The notes under the pieces: generated by a model
What the model was told of the DNA's origin: nothing
Databases searched by the model: none
What the model saw: the letters and a program-made list of their open reading frames with translations, nothing else
Assembly (NCBI GenBank): GCA_937958995.1
Contig: CALGAP010000010.1
Location: forward strand, 248,001-312,000
Direction: 5' to 3'
Source: an uncultured Chitinophagaceae bacterium
GTDB lineage: Bacteria > Bacteroidota > Bacteroidia > Chitinophagales > Chitinophagaceae
DNA length: 64,000 nucleotides
Shown here: positions 9,901 to 17,798 of the stretch, in pieces
How the letters are laid out: each line of letters opens with the position of its first letter
How positions within the stretch are numbered: position 1 is the stretch's first letter
Program-made: the position numbers and the translations under genes

Positions 9901-11436
9901 TTATTTGTGAGTGTGATGTGCAATCTCTTCCATGCCAACACGGTGCTGATCCTTTACAGCAGGACCATTCAGCATTTCTCCATATTTATTAAACCGCGAG
10001 CCGTGGCAAGGGCAATCCCAGCTTTTCTCTGCATTGTTCCAGTTGATACTGCAGCCCATGTGGTTGCAGGTGGGACTGATGCCCCAGATTTTGCCATCTT
10101 CGTCTTTATACAGCGCAATTTTTTCTCCTTCATATTTTACAATCTTTCCTTCACCCGGGGCCAGTTCTGCCAACACTACCAGTTTTTCTGCATTAAATGG
10201 TTTGCTGATGATATTGCTGACCACTTCTGCCGCCGCACTGGCAAATTCTGCAAAGCCCGCGATGGGTTTGAGTCGGTTGGGGTCGAATAATTCAGCATAG
10301 GGCGATTTACCTGATACGATCAGATCGCTGAGAATGATGGCCGATAAAGTGCCGTAGGTCATACCATTGCCGGCGAAACCCGTGGCAACAAAAATATTTT
10401 CAGGATGCATAGGGTAGTGGCCGATATATGGCAGCCCGTCAACCGTTTCATAAAACTGGCTGCTCCATTTCCATTTTATTTCTTCAATATCAAAATGATT
10501 GCGGAGATACGCTTCGAGGTTATGGAAACACTTGTCTGTGTTCAATTCCTGGCCCGTCTTATGATCTTCGCCACCTGCAATCATATACTTTTCACCATCG
10601 ATCTCTTGCGTGCGGAAATAGTGGTAAGGATTTTCGGTATCATAAACCAGCGCGTCGGGATATTTGCCATTAATGCGAACGGCCATGGCATAACTGCGCC
10701 AGGCCACCAATCGCAAATGCAACAAATTGATGCCGGGCGGTGTATGAGTTGCGTATATTACATTCTTTGCTTTGATGATTCCATTTGAACTGTGCACCTG
10801 GAGCGGGATTTCTTCTTTTACTTCCGAAACCAAATTTTCCTGCAGCATCACGCCGCCAGCCTCTTCAAAGGCATTTGCGAGCGCATATACATATTGTATT
10901 GGGTTGAACTGGGCCTGCCCGCTAAATCGCGCAATGGCGGTGAAAGGAACCGGAACAGGATTTTCATTTACAAAAGCCATATCAACACCCACGCTGATGC
11001 TGCTGTTCACAATTTTCTCTAATTCCTCATTGAGTTCTTTTCGGGGAGAGAACAGGTAAGCCGTCTTTTCTTCAAAGCCGCAGGAAATATTGTATTGCGC
11101 TACATTTTTACGGATAAGGTTCAGCGCTTCTACCGCCGCCTGGTGGACAAGCTTCGCATCTTCTTCTCCAAAGTTTTTACTGATGGTATAGTAAGGTGTG
11201 TCCAGCACCGTATTGATATGTGCGGTAGTGCCGCCCGTGGTACCAAAGCCGATGTTTCTTGCTTCAGAAACGAGGCATTTCTTACCGGCATTCTGCAGCA
11301 ATAAAGCCGTGGTAATGCCCGTGATGCCGGCGCCGATGATCACCACATCGTATTCTGTATTAGGAGAGTAGCGGTTGCGGGGTTGATAGGCGGGCATTTC
11401 CTGCCAGCAGCTTACGAGTTGTCCATCCCTGTTCAT
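9901..11436 (-). CDS. FAD-dependent oxidoreductase with C-terminal Rieske 2Fe-2S domain
   Basis: A 511-residue fusion. The N-terminus has the FAD-binding fold of the DAO family (DVVIIGAGITGITTALLLQ near residue 30). The C-terminus carries a complete Rieske cluster site: C457-x-H459 and C475-x-x-H478 (CNH and CPCH), followed by GSRFN. Such DAO-Rieske proteins oxidise small amine or hydroxy substrates, but the true reaction of this family is mostly unknown. It is a single gene on the minus strand, convergent with the TonB receptor gene (41-bp gap). A 14-bp palindrome sits 20 bp before its start. The domain call is firm; substrate unknown. Confidence 0.85.
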   Translation of the reverse strand: MNRDGQLVSCWQEMPAYQPRNRYSPNTEYDVVIIGAGITGITTALLLQNAGKKCLVSEARNIGFGTTGGTTAHINTVLDTPYYTISKNFGEEDAKLVHQAAVEALNLIRKNVAQYNISCGFEEKTAYLFSPRKELNEELEKIVNSSISVGVDMAFVNENPVPVPFTAIARFSGQAQFNPIQYVYALANAFEEAGGVMLQENLVSEVKEEIPLQVHSSNGIIKAKNVIYATHTPPGINLLHLRLVAWRSYAMAVRINGKYPDALVYDTENPYHYFRTQEIDGEKYMIAGGEDHKTGQELNTDKCFHNLEAYLRNHFDIEEIKWKWSSQFYETVDGLPYIGHYPMHPENIFVATGFAGNGMTYGTLSAIILSDLIVSGKSPYAELFDPNRLKPIAGFAEFASAAAEVVSNIISKPFNAEKLVVLAELAPGEGKIVKYEGEKIALYKDEDGKIWGISPTCNHMGCSINWNNAEKSWDCPCHGSRFNKYGEMLNGPAVKDQHRVGMEEIAHHTHK

Positions 11437-11454
11437 GATAATGATTTATGGGAT

Positions 11455-11470
11455 GACATAAAATTTTATG
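11455..11470. promoter_or_regulatory. Palindrome upstream of the FAD/Rieske gene
   Basis: CATAAAATTTTATG (11457-11470) is a perfect 14-bp palindrome located just upstream of the start codon at 11436 on the minus strand. Its position and symmetry suit a dimeric repressor or activator site. The preceding GA extends the match to the element at 6959. Confidence 0.35.
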
Positions 11471-11476
11471 CCCGAC

Positions 11477-11527
11477 AGGGATCACTATCCGTGCAATCCC
11501 ATAGTTCACTATAAATCGGTGATCCCT
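11477..11527. repeat. Inverted repeat spanning the end of the Nudix-type regulator gene
   Basis: AGGGATCAC (11477-11485) and GTGATCCCT (11519-11527) are perfect 9-bp inverted arms with a 33-bp spacer, and they overlap the last bases of the upstream gene. No T-run follows on either strand. It may stabilise the 3' end of the regulator mRNA or be a protein-binding site. Confidence 0.35.
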
Positions 11528-12230
11528 ATTTCAGGTTATCCGGATTGGGTATAAAATTCAGAAAAGAGTGGAAGGCCGAGTTATACCTCCGCTTGTCAAG
11601 CTTGTAGAAGAAGGCGCCCTTTTTTGAACCGGTCTTCTCTTTTTCTTTTTGCTTTACCAGCAGTTTGGTGGACAATATTTTCCTGGTGAAATTTCTCTTA
11701 TCCAGTTGTGCATCGTACACGCCTGTGTACAGGTTGTAGAGTTGCGGCAGCGTGAATTTCTCCGGCATCAGCTCAAACAGCAGCGGATGGAATGCCGCTT
11801 TATAGCGCAGTTTTTCGCGCGCCATATTCACCATCTTGTTATGGTCGAAGATAAGTTTAGGAATCTTCTTGATCGGGAACCATTCGGCATGGTAATCGTT
11901 GCTGATCTGCTGTTGATACTTATGAATATCGATCAGCGCAAAGTAAGCAATCGATACTGTGCGTTCGAGCGAGTCGCGGCCTGGATCGCCAAAGGCATAT
12001 AACTGCTCCAGGTAGAGATCGGTCAGGCCGGTTAGTTGTTTTAAAACGCGGCTGGCAGCTTGTTCAAAGTTCTCGTCCGGTTTTACAAATCCACCCATCA
12101 GGCTCCATTTACCCTTCTCAGGTTCAAAGCCTCTTTGTATCAGCAATAACTTAAGATCATAGCCATCAAAACCGAAGATTATACAATCCACCGCTACCAG
12201 CATCCGGGTTTGTCGGGAATAATGTTTCAT
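11526..12230 (-). CDS. Nudix-fold transcriptional regulator (NrtR/AraR-like)
   Basis: A 234-residue protein with an N-terminal Nudix fold (about 8-140) and a C-terminal winged-helix region (about 150-225, LPQLYNLYTGVYD ... NFTRKILSTKLL). I chose the ATG at 12228-12230; the longer frame reads back into the AraC gene without homology. In the Nudix box (residues 47-69) the G, first E, R and G are kept, but the three later Glu of REUxEExGU are Val62, Gln65 and Leu66. The metal-binding catalytic site is therefore gone, as expected for Nudix-type transcription factors such as NrtR and the arabinose regulator AraR of Bacteroides. The GH51 arabinofuranosidase nearby fits an AraR-like role, by inference. 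Confidence 0.8.
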   Translation of the reverse strand: MKHYSRQTRMLVAVDCIIFGFDGYDLKLLLIQRGFEPEKGKWSLMGGFVKPDENFEQAASRVLKQLTGLTDLYLEQLYAFGDPGRDSLERTVSIAYFALIDIHKYQQQISNDYHAEWFPIKKIPKLIFDHNKMVNMAREKLRYKAAFHPLLFELMPEKFTLPQLYNLYTGVYDAQLDKRNFTRKILSTKLLVKQKEKEKTGSKKGAFFYKLDKRRYNSAFHSFLNFIPNPDNLK

Positions 12231-12288
12231 AGCAGTGAATCGCCAAATATAGGGAAAGTTTGGTTTCGAGTGGCGGGTGCAGGGTGCA

Positions 12289-13167
12289 CTAAATAAATAT
12301 CCTCGTCCCGCTAAAGCTCTCCCTGAAATCCTTCGGGGTGCAGCCTTTTTTCTTCTTGAAAATGCGGTTGAAGTTGGAGATGTTGTTGAAGCCGCAGTTA
12401 TAGGCCACTTCGGCAATGGATTGAGTGGTGTCGATCAGCATGCGGGAGGCATGGCCCAGGCGGATGTCGGTGAGACTGTCGATAAAGGTATTGCCGGTGC
12501 GCTGTTTGAAGAAGCGGCTGAAGGCGGCATCGCTCATATTGGCCAGGCGCGCTACCTCGGAAAGGGTGACGGGCTTATCAAAGTTCTGGTTCATGTATTC
12601 GAGGGTCTTCTCTACGCGGCGGCTGTTGTACGAGTATTGCTCGTGGTTGTTGAACGATGAGTCTGACAGTATGCGCATATTGCGGCTGATGGAAAGATCG
12701 TGGAGAATAGACATCAGCTCTAGCACGGAGTCGAAGCCATGTTTTTGATTTAGCTCAATAATGCGGGGCGCCAGCGCCTGGGCTGTCTCGCGGGAGAAGA
12801 GTATGCCTCGCAGCGATTTTTCCAGCATGGTACGGATGAAACTAAGCTGGTTGCGGCGCAGGAATTTATCGTCGAACAGGTCCTTGTGAAATTGTATCGT
12901 GATCTCGCGAATCTCGCCGCTTTTGCAGTTATGAGTAAACCAGGCATGCTGCAGGTTGCTGCCCACCAGCACCAGTTCCAGTTCATCGATCTCCTCGATA
13001 TGGTCGCCTATAACGCGGCGGGCTCCTTTGGCATTTTGTATAAAATTCAGCTCAAACTCTTCGTGATAGTGGAGAGGAAAATCAAACTCTGATTTCACCC
13101 GGGAGAAAATGGTAAAGCAGTCACTCTGCGTCAGCGGAGTGATCTCCCGCATCAATTTTGTTTTCAT
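12289..13167 (-). CDS. AraC-family transcriptional regulator
   Basis: A 292-residue activator with an N-terminal cupin-type sensor (FDFPLHYHEEFELNFI near residues 28-45) and a C-terminal double helix-turn-helix (about 190-290; VTLSEVARLANMSDAAFSRFF, then IAEVAYNCGFNNISNFNRIFKKKKG). It lies directly upstream of, and divergent from, the mannan/arabinan operon that starts at 13452, so it likely controls that operon. The sensor domain suits a small sugar ligand. The gap to the Nudix-type regulator downstream is only 58 bp, and the two could be co-transcribed. Confidence 0.9.
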   Translation of the reverse strand: MKTKLMREITPLTQSDCFTIFSRVKSEFDFPLHYHEEFELNFIQNAKGARRVIGDHIEEIDELELVLVGSNLQHAWFTHNCKSGEIREITIQFHKDLFDDKFLRRNQLSFIRTMLEKSLRGILFSRETAQALAPRIIELNQKHGFDSVLELMSILHDLSISRNMRILSDSSFNNHEQYSYNSRRVEKTLEYMNQNFDKPVTLSEVARLANMSDAAFSRFFKQRTGNTFIDSLTDIRLGHASRMLIDTTQSIAEVAYNCGFNNISNFNRIFKKKKGCTPKDFRESFSGTRIFI

Positions 13168-13390
13168 ACAGAAAGCATTAGCGTTGGTCTTTCAAAATGG
13201 TCAAGCAAGCAATCAAAAATATATAATTGCATGCATAATTAGTATCAGCGCCCACATTTTTAATCCCGTTTATGAAACTCATTGCTGCAGAGACTTTCAG
13301 CTTTCGCTTAGCGCAACCCAATACATTTACATTTAAAAAAATATAAAAATGGAGCAATAAAGTATTAGTGATGTGTCAAATAGGGAGGTA

Positions 13391-13432
13391 GTTTCGGGTG
13401 TCGGGCGTAGAGTGTAGGGCTGCACCCGAAAC
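13391..13432. repeat. Inverted repeat with GTTTCGGGT arms
   Basis: GTTTCGGGTG (13391-13400) and CACCCGAAAC (13423-13432) form a 10-bp inverted repeat with a 22-bp spacer, 20 bp before the mannanase start. The 9-bp core GTTTCGGGT/ACCCGAAAC is repeated in another intergenic element at 29161-29218. This may be a dispersed intergenic repeat rather than an operator. Confidence 0.4.
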
Positions 13433-13451
13433 CGATTTAGTATTTTTCCGT

Positions 13452-14564
13452 ATGAAAAAAATTCTGCCCCTGGTTGCTGCCGTAGCGTTCCTGACCTCGT
13501 ACGCCCAGGCTGACAGGCCGATTGATACGAAGGCTACCCCGAAGACGATCAAGTTGTACCAAAATCTCAAAAAGTTACTGCATAAAGGAATCATGTTCGG
13601 TCACCAGGACGACCTGGCTTATGGTTATGGATGGAAGTATGAAGAGGGCAGGAGTGATGTGAAAGACGTAACCGGCGACTACCCCGCCGTATATGGATGG
13701 GAGTTGGGACACCTGGAAATTGACCGCCCCGTCAATTTAGACAGCGTGCCTTTCGATAAGATGAAGCAATTCATCAGGCAGGGATACGAGCGCGGCGGCG
13801 TAATTACCATCAGCTGGCATCTGAACAATCCGCTCACCGGCAAATCGGCCTGGGATGCACAGCCGGGAACAGTGAAAGCCATTTTGCCCGGTGGAGAAAA
13901 ACACGAGCTATACAAAAGCTGGCTCAATAAGCTCGCGGCCTTTATGCTGGATCTGAAAAGCAGCCAGGACGAGTTCATACCTGTGATTTTTCGCCCCTTT
14001 CATGAATTGAACGGAAGCTGGTTCTGGTGGGGAAAAAAGCTTTGCACGCCCGATGAATTCAAACAACTCTGGCAGTTTACCGTGCGCTACCTGCGCGATG
14101 AAAAGAATGTGCATCATCTCTTATATGCCTTCAACACCGACCGTTTTTACTCGACTGAAGAATATTACGAGCGCTACCCCGGCGATGAATGGGTGGATGT
14201 AGTGGGTTTTGATATTTACCAGCGCGGCAACGATAGGGAAGCATTTAAAAAAGACTTCGACAAAATGCTGACCATGCTGGAGGGCATCGCTGCAGAAAAA
14301 GGGAAAATACCGGCGCTCACTGAATTTGGATATGGCACTTTGCCCGACAGCGGCTGGTGGACGAACACTTTCGGCGAAGTGTTGAAGAATCACAAGATTT
14401 CCTGGGCGCTGGCCTGGCGCAATGCCGGTCGCCGACCCAATGGCACCGAAGAATTTTATGTGCCGTATAAAGGGCAACGCTCCGCCGCCGATTTCAAAGT
14501 ATTTTCAGCATGGGATAAGATATTGTTTCAGCAAGACGTAGCAAAGGAGGGGCTTTACCAATGA
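13452..14564 (+). CDS. GH26 beta-mannanase
   Basis: A 370-residue secreted GH26 endo-mannanase. The ATG at 13452 gives a signal peptide (residues 1-20, ending SYAQA); an earlier in-frame start has no support. The acid/base Glu185 lies in FRPFHELNGSW and the nucleophile Glu291 in ALTEFGYG, both with the expected flanks; GHQDDLAYG near residue 50 is also typical. It would cut mannan or glucomannan to mannobiose-size products. Its stop overlaps the ATG of the symporter gene by 4 bp (ATGA), so the two are translationally coupled. An AraC regulator is divergent upstream. Confidence 0.92.
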   Translation: MKKILPLVAAVAFLTSYAQADRPIDTKATPKTIKLYQNLKKLLHKGIMFGHQDDLAYGYGWKYEEGRSDVKDVTGDYPAVYGWELGHLEIDRPVNLDSVPFDKMKQFIRQGYERGGVITISWHLNNPLTGKSAWDAQPGTVKAILPGGEKHELYKSWLNKLAAFMLDLKSSQDEFIPVIFRPFHELNGSWFWWGKKLCTPDEFKQLWQFTVRYLRDEKNVHHLLYAFNTDRFYSTEEYYERYPGDEWVDVVGFDIYQRGNDREAFKKDFDKMLTMLEGIAAEKGKIPALTEFGYGTLPDSGWWTNTFGEVLKNHKISWALAWRNAGRRPNGTEEFYVPYKGQRSAADFKVFSAWDKILFQQDVAKEGLYQ

Positions 14565-16408
14565 GACTGCAACTGATCGACATCCTGGTTGTGCTGGCTT
14601 ATCTTATCACGATGGTGATCGTTGGCTGGATCATGCGCAAGAAGGCGCGACAGAATAAAGAGAGTTACCTGCTGGGTGGCAAGTCGCTGCCCTGGTATAT
14701 GCTCGGCCTCAGCGATGCCAGTGATATGTTCGATATCAGTGGCACCATGTGGATGGTGGCCTTGTGTTTTGTATATGGTATGAAATCGATCTGGATTCCC
14801 TGGCTCTGGCCTGTATTCAACCAGGTATTCCTGATGATGTTTTTATCGAAATGGCTACGCCGCTCCAATGCCAGTACCGGGGCCGAATGGCTGGCCACCC
14901 GGTTTGGTACGAGAGGTCGCGGAGTAACGGCCTCACACAATGTGGTAGTGGCTTTTGCGCTCTTGAGTTGTTTTGGATTTTTGGCATACGGCTTTATTGG
15001 CCTGGGCAAATTCATTGAAATATTTGTGCCCTGGGATATCGTGAAAGATTATGTTCCGTTCACTATTGCGCCGCAATACGTACCGCATTTTTATGGCATC
15101 GTGTTCACGCTTTTCGCGATGTTCTACTCCATCATCGGCGGTATGCACAGCATTGTACTCGGCGATTTTATTAAATATATGATCATGACCGTGGCCTGCG
15201 TGAGCACGGCCGTGATTGCGATGATTCACCTGCACGGTAACGGCAATACCATGGCCGTACCCGAAGGGTGGACCAATCCCTTCTTTGGCTGGGAGCTGAA
15301 CCTCGACTGGAGCCATATAGTGCCTGCTGCCAATGACAAGATCATTTCCGATGGCTATGGTTTGTTCAGCATATTTTTCATGATGATGCTGTTCAAAGGC
15401 ATTTTTGCCAGTTTGGCCGGTCCTGCGCCCAACTACGATATGCAGAAGATTTTATCAACCCGCTCGCCGCGCGAGGCTTCGAAGATGTCGGGATTTGTGT
15501 CAATCATCTTATTGCCTGTTCGTTACTCGCTGATAATCGGCCTCACCGTGCTGGCGCTTTTATACTACCATCAACTAAACCTCAGCACGAGCAGCGGCGG
15601 CACCGATTTTGAAAAAATATTACCCGCTGCGGTAAATAATTTTTTGCCCACTGGCATATTAGGCTTAGTGCTAACCGGGTTGCTCGGCGCTTTCATGGGC
15701 ACGTTCTCCGGCACGCTCAATGCGGCACAGGCTTATATAGTGAACGATATTTACCTGAAATATGTGAACCCTCGTGCCAACACCAGGCGCATCATCTGGA
15801 TGAACTACTTCATGGGCGTGGTGGTGGTGACGATCGGTGTGATACTCGGCTTTTTTGTAAAAGACGTGAACAGTGTACTGCAATGGATAGTGGCGGCCCT
15901 GTATGGTGGTTATATTGCTGCCAACTGCTTCAAGTGGTATTGGTGGCGATTTAATGCCAACGGATTTTTCTGGGGCATGCTGGCGGGTATTTTGTCGGCA
16001 CTGGCGTTGATTATATTGAAATATTTTGGCGTGGTGTCGGGGCTTGATTTGTATTATTGGCCCTTGCTGTTCCTGGTCTCTATTGTTGGTTGCCTGGCGG
16101 GCACTTACGCCGCGCCGCCTGCAGATGCCGAGGTGTTGAAGAAGTTTTACAAAACCGTAAAACCCTGGGGCTTCTGGCACCCTGTTCATAAGCAGGTATT
16201 GCTGGAAGACCCAACCTTTCAGCCTAACCGCCGTTTCAAACTCGATATGTTCAACGTAGCGCTGGGTATCATAGCGCAATGTTGTTTGACCATATTGCCG
16301 ATGTATGTCGTGCTCTGGTTGAAGCTGCCGCTGCTGATTACGATCGGTATTCTGTTGGTGATTGTATTGATATTGAAAAGAACCTGGTGGAACAAGCTGG
16401 AAGACTAA
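14561..16408 (+). CDS. Sodium:solute symporter (SSS family), probable mannobiose/sugar importer
   Basis: A 615-residue inner-membrane protein with about 13-14 hydrophobic segments and SSS-family features (ESYLLGGKSLPWYMLGLSDASDM near residues 35-55; long TM pairs throughout). The family couples Na+ or H+ flow to sugar uptake. It is coupled by a 4-bp overlap to the GH26 mannanase and followed by a cellobiose/mannobiose 2-epimerase, the same order of functions seen in the known Bacteroides fragilis mannan operon. Uptake of mannobiose is therefore the best guess. Confidence 0.88.
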   Translation: MRLQLIDILVVLAYLITMVIVGWIMRKKARQNKESYLLGGKSLPWYMLGLSDASDMFDISGTMWMVALCFVYGMKSIWIPWLWPVFNQVFLMMFLSKWLRRSNASTGAEWLATRFGTRGRGVTASHNVVVAFALLSCFGFLAYGFIGLGKFIEIFVPWDIVKDYVPFTIAPQYVPHFYGIVFTLFAMFYSIIGGMHSIVLGDFIKYMIMTVACVSTAVIAMIHLHGNGNTMAVPEGWTNPFFGWELNLDWSHIVPAANDKIISDGYGLFSIFFMMMLFKGIFASLAGPAPNYDMQKILSTRSPREASKMSGFVSIILLPVRYSLIIGLTVLALLYYHQLNLSTSSGGTDFEKILPAAVNNFLPTGILGLVLTGLLGAFMGTFSGTLNAAQAYIVNDIYLKYVNPRANTRRIIWMNYFMGVVVVTIGVILGFFVKDVNSVLQWIVAALYGGYIAANCFKWYWWRFNANGFFWGMLAGILSALALIILKYFGVVSGLDLYYWPLLFLVSIVGCLAGTYAAPPADAEVLKKFYKTVKPWGFWHPVHKQVLLEDPTFQPNRRFKLDMFNVALGIIAQCCLTILPMYVVLWLKLPLLITIGILLVIVLILKRTWWNKLED

Positions 16409-16499
16409 TTGGGAGGCCAGATGAATTTCGCGCCATGGCGTGAGCTTTTTTCTACGCTATTTCGAGAGCCTTTCCCTGGCATCTTTGCGCGAAACAACC

Positions 16500-17714
16500 A
16501 TGTTGCCCATGAACTTACAAACATTCAAAAAAGAACTTGAAACCGAGCTGCAGTCCATCCTGCAATACTGGATAAAAAACGCACCCGATCCGTTGCTAAA
16601 TGGTTTTTATGGGAGAATCAACGAAAACAATACCCCCGACCCCCGCGCACCCAAAGGCTCCGTACTGAACGCGCGCATACTCTGGACCTTTTCCGCGGCA
16701 TACAATCGCAATCCGCGCCCCGAATATCTTATTATGGCCAAACGGGCCTATGATTTTATCCGCATTTATTTCACCGATAAAGAGTACGGTGGCATTTACT
16801 GGACGGTCGACAGCAAGGGCCATCCGCTCGACACCAAAAACCAGGTATATGCCATTGCTTTTGTGATTTACGCCTGCAGCGAGTATTATCAATGTAAACC
16901 CGATGAATCGGTTAAAAAATATGCGGTTGATTTATATCATCTCATACAGCAACACAGTTATGATGCCTTGCGCGGTGGCTACCTGGAAGCTTTCACCCGC
17001 GAGTGGAAGCCCATTGCCGACCTGCGACTGAGCGAGAAAGATGCAAATGAGAAAAAGACTATGAATACGCACCTGCACATACTGGAAGCGTATAGCAATC
17101 TCTATCGCATCTGGTCCGATGAACATTTGAAGAAAAATATTGAAGGACTGTGCCAGGTATTTGCGAAGTATATCTTTAACCCCCATACCAAACACCTCGG
17201 TTTATTCTTTGATGAAAACTGGACATTAAAATCTTCTGCCATTTCATTTGGACACGATATTGAAGCCAGCTGGCTGCTGTGCGAAGCTGCGGAAGTAACA
17301 GGTAATAAGCAACTGCTCGCAGAAATGCATAAGCTCGCAGTCGAACTCGCCGAATCAGTTCATCAAAAAGGCTTTGATACCGACGGAGGACTTTGGTATG
17401 AATATGATCATAATGCATTAGTAAAAGAAAAGCACTGGTGGCCGCAGGCCGAAGCAATGGTGGGCTTTTTCAATGCCTGGCAAATCGCCCAACATCAGCC
17501 ATATCTTGATCGCGTGCTTGCCAACTGGCAGTATATAAAGGAAAACATTATTGACCACCAGCATGGTGAATGGTATTGGGGCCGATATGCCAATAATCAA
17601 ATAATGCCCGGGCAGGATAAGGCCGGACTCTGGAAATGTCCCTATCATAATAGCCGGGCCTGCATGGAATTGATACAGCGAATTGAGCGGATGGAGCCCA
17701 TGCAACAACTTTAA
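16500..17714 (+). CDS. Cellobiose/mannobiose 2-epimerase (AGE family)
   Basis: A 404-residue (alpha/alpha)6-barrel epimerase of the AGE/cellobiose 2-epimerase family. It turns the reducing-end mannose of mannobiose into glucose, giving mannosylglucose. Family blocks are NGFYGRINENNTPDPRAPKG (near residue 35), MNTHLHILEAYSNLYR (near 185), SFGHDIEASWLLCEAA (near 250) and WYWGRYANN with KCPYHNSR at the C-terminus; the His residues in these blocks are the usual catalytic ones. Start at 16500 (or 16509, three codons on). It is 91 bp after the symporter. The usual next enzyme, a GH130 mannosylglucose phosphorylase, is not present in the window. Confidence 0.9.
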   Translation: MLPMNLQTFKKELETELQSILQYWIKNAPDPLLNGFYGRINENNTPDPRAPKGSVLNARILWTFSAAYNRNPRPEYLIMAKRAYDFIRIYFTDKEYGGIYWTVDSKGHPLDTKNQVYAIAFVIYACSEYYQCKPDESVKKYAVDLYHLIQQHSYDALRGGYLEAFTREWKPIADLRLSEKDANEKKTMNTHLHILEAYSNLYRIWSDEHLKKNIEGLCQVFAKYIFNPHTKHLGLFFDENWTLKSSAISFGHDIEASWLLCEAAEVTGNKQLLAEMHKLAVELAESVHQKGFDTDGGLWYEYDHNALVKEKHWWPQAEAMVGFFNAWQIAQHQPYLDRVLANWQYIKENIIDHQHGEWYWGRYANNQIMPGQDKAGLWKCPYHNSRACMELIQRIERMEPMQQL

Positions 17715-17750
17715 TGGTTGCATGAGTTGTTTTTTAAAAATGATCCTTAT

Positions 17751-17798
17751 ATTGTGCAAGAATTAGTGTCAAAAAAACACTTAAACGCCTTGCACAAT
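17751..17798 (+). promoter_or_regulatory. Leader hairpin ending at the GH51 start codon
   Basis: ATTGTGCAAG (17751-17760) and CTTGCACAAT (17789-17798) are perfect 10-bp inverted arms, with a nested pair AGTGT (17765-17769)/ACACT (17777-17781) between them. The right arm ends on the base before the ATG at 17799. As RNA this would be a stem abutting the start codon and would limit ribosome access; as DNA it could be an operator. Both readings are inference. Confidence 0.5.

Noticed and set aside
12231..12416. N-terminal extension of the Nudix-fold regulator
   Set aside because: The added residues overlap the AraC gene on the same strand in another frame and do not resemble Nudix proteins; the ATG at 12228-12230 gives the standard start.
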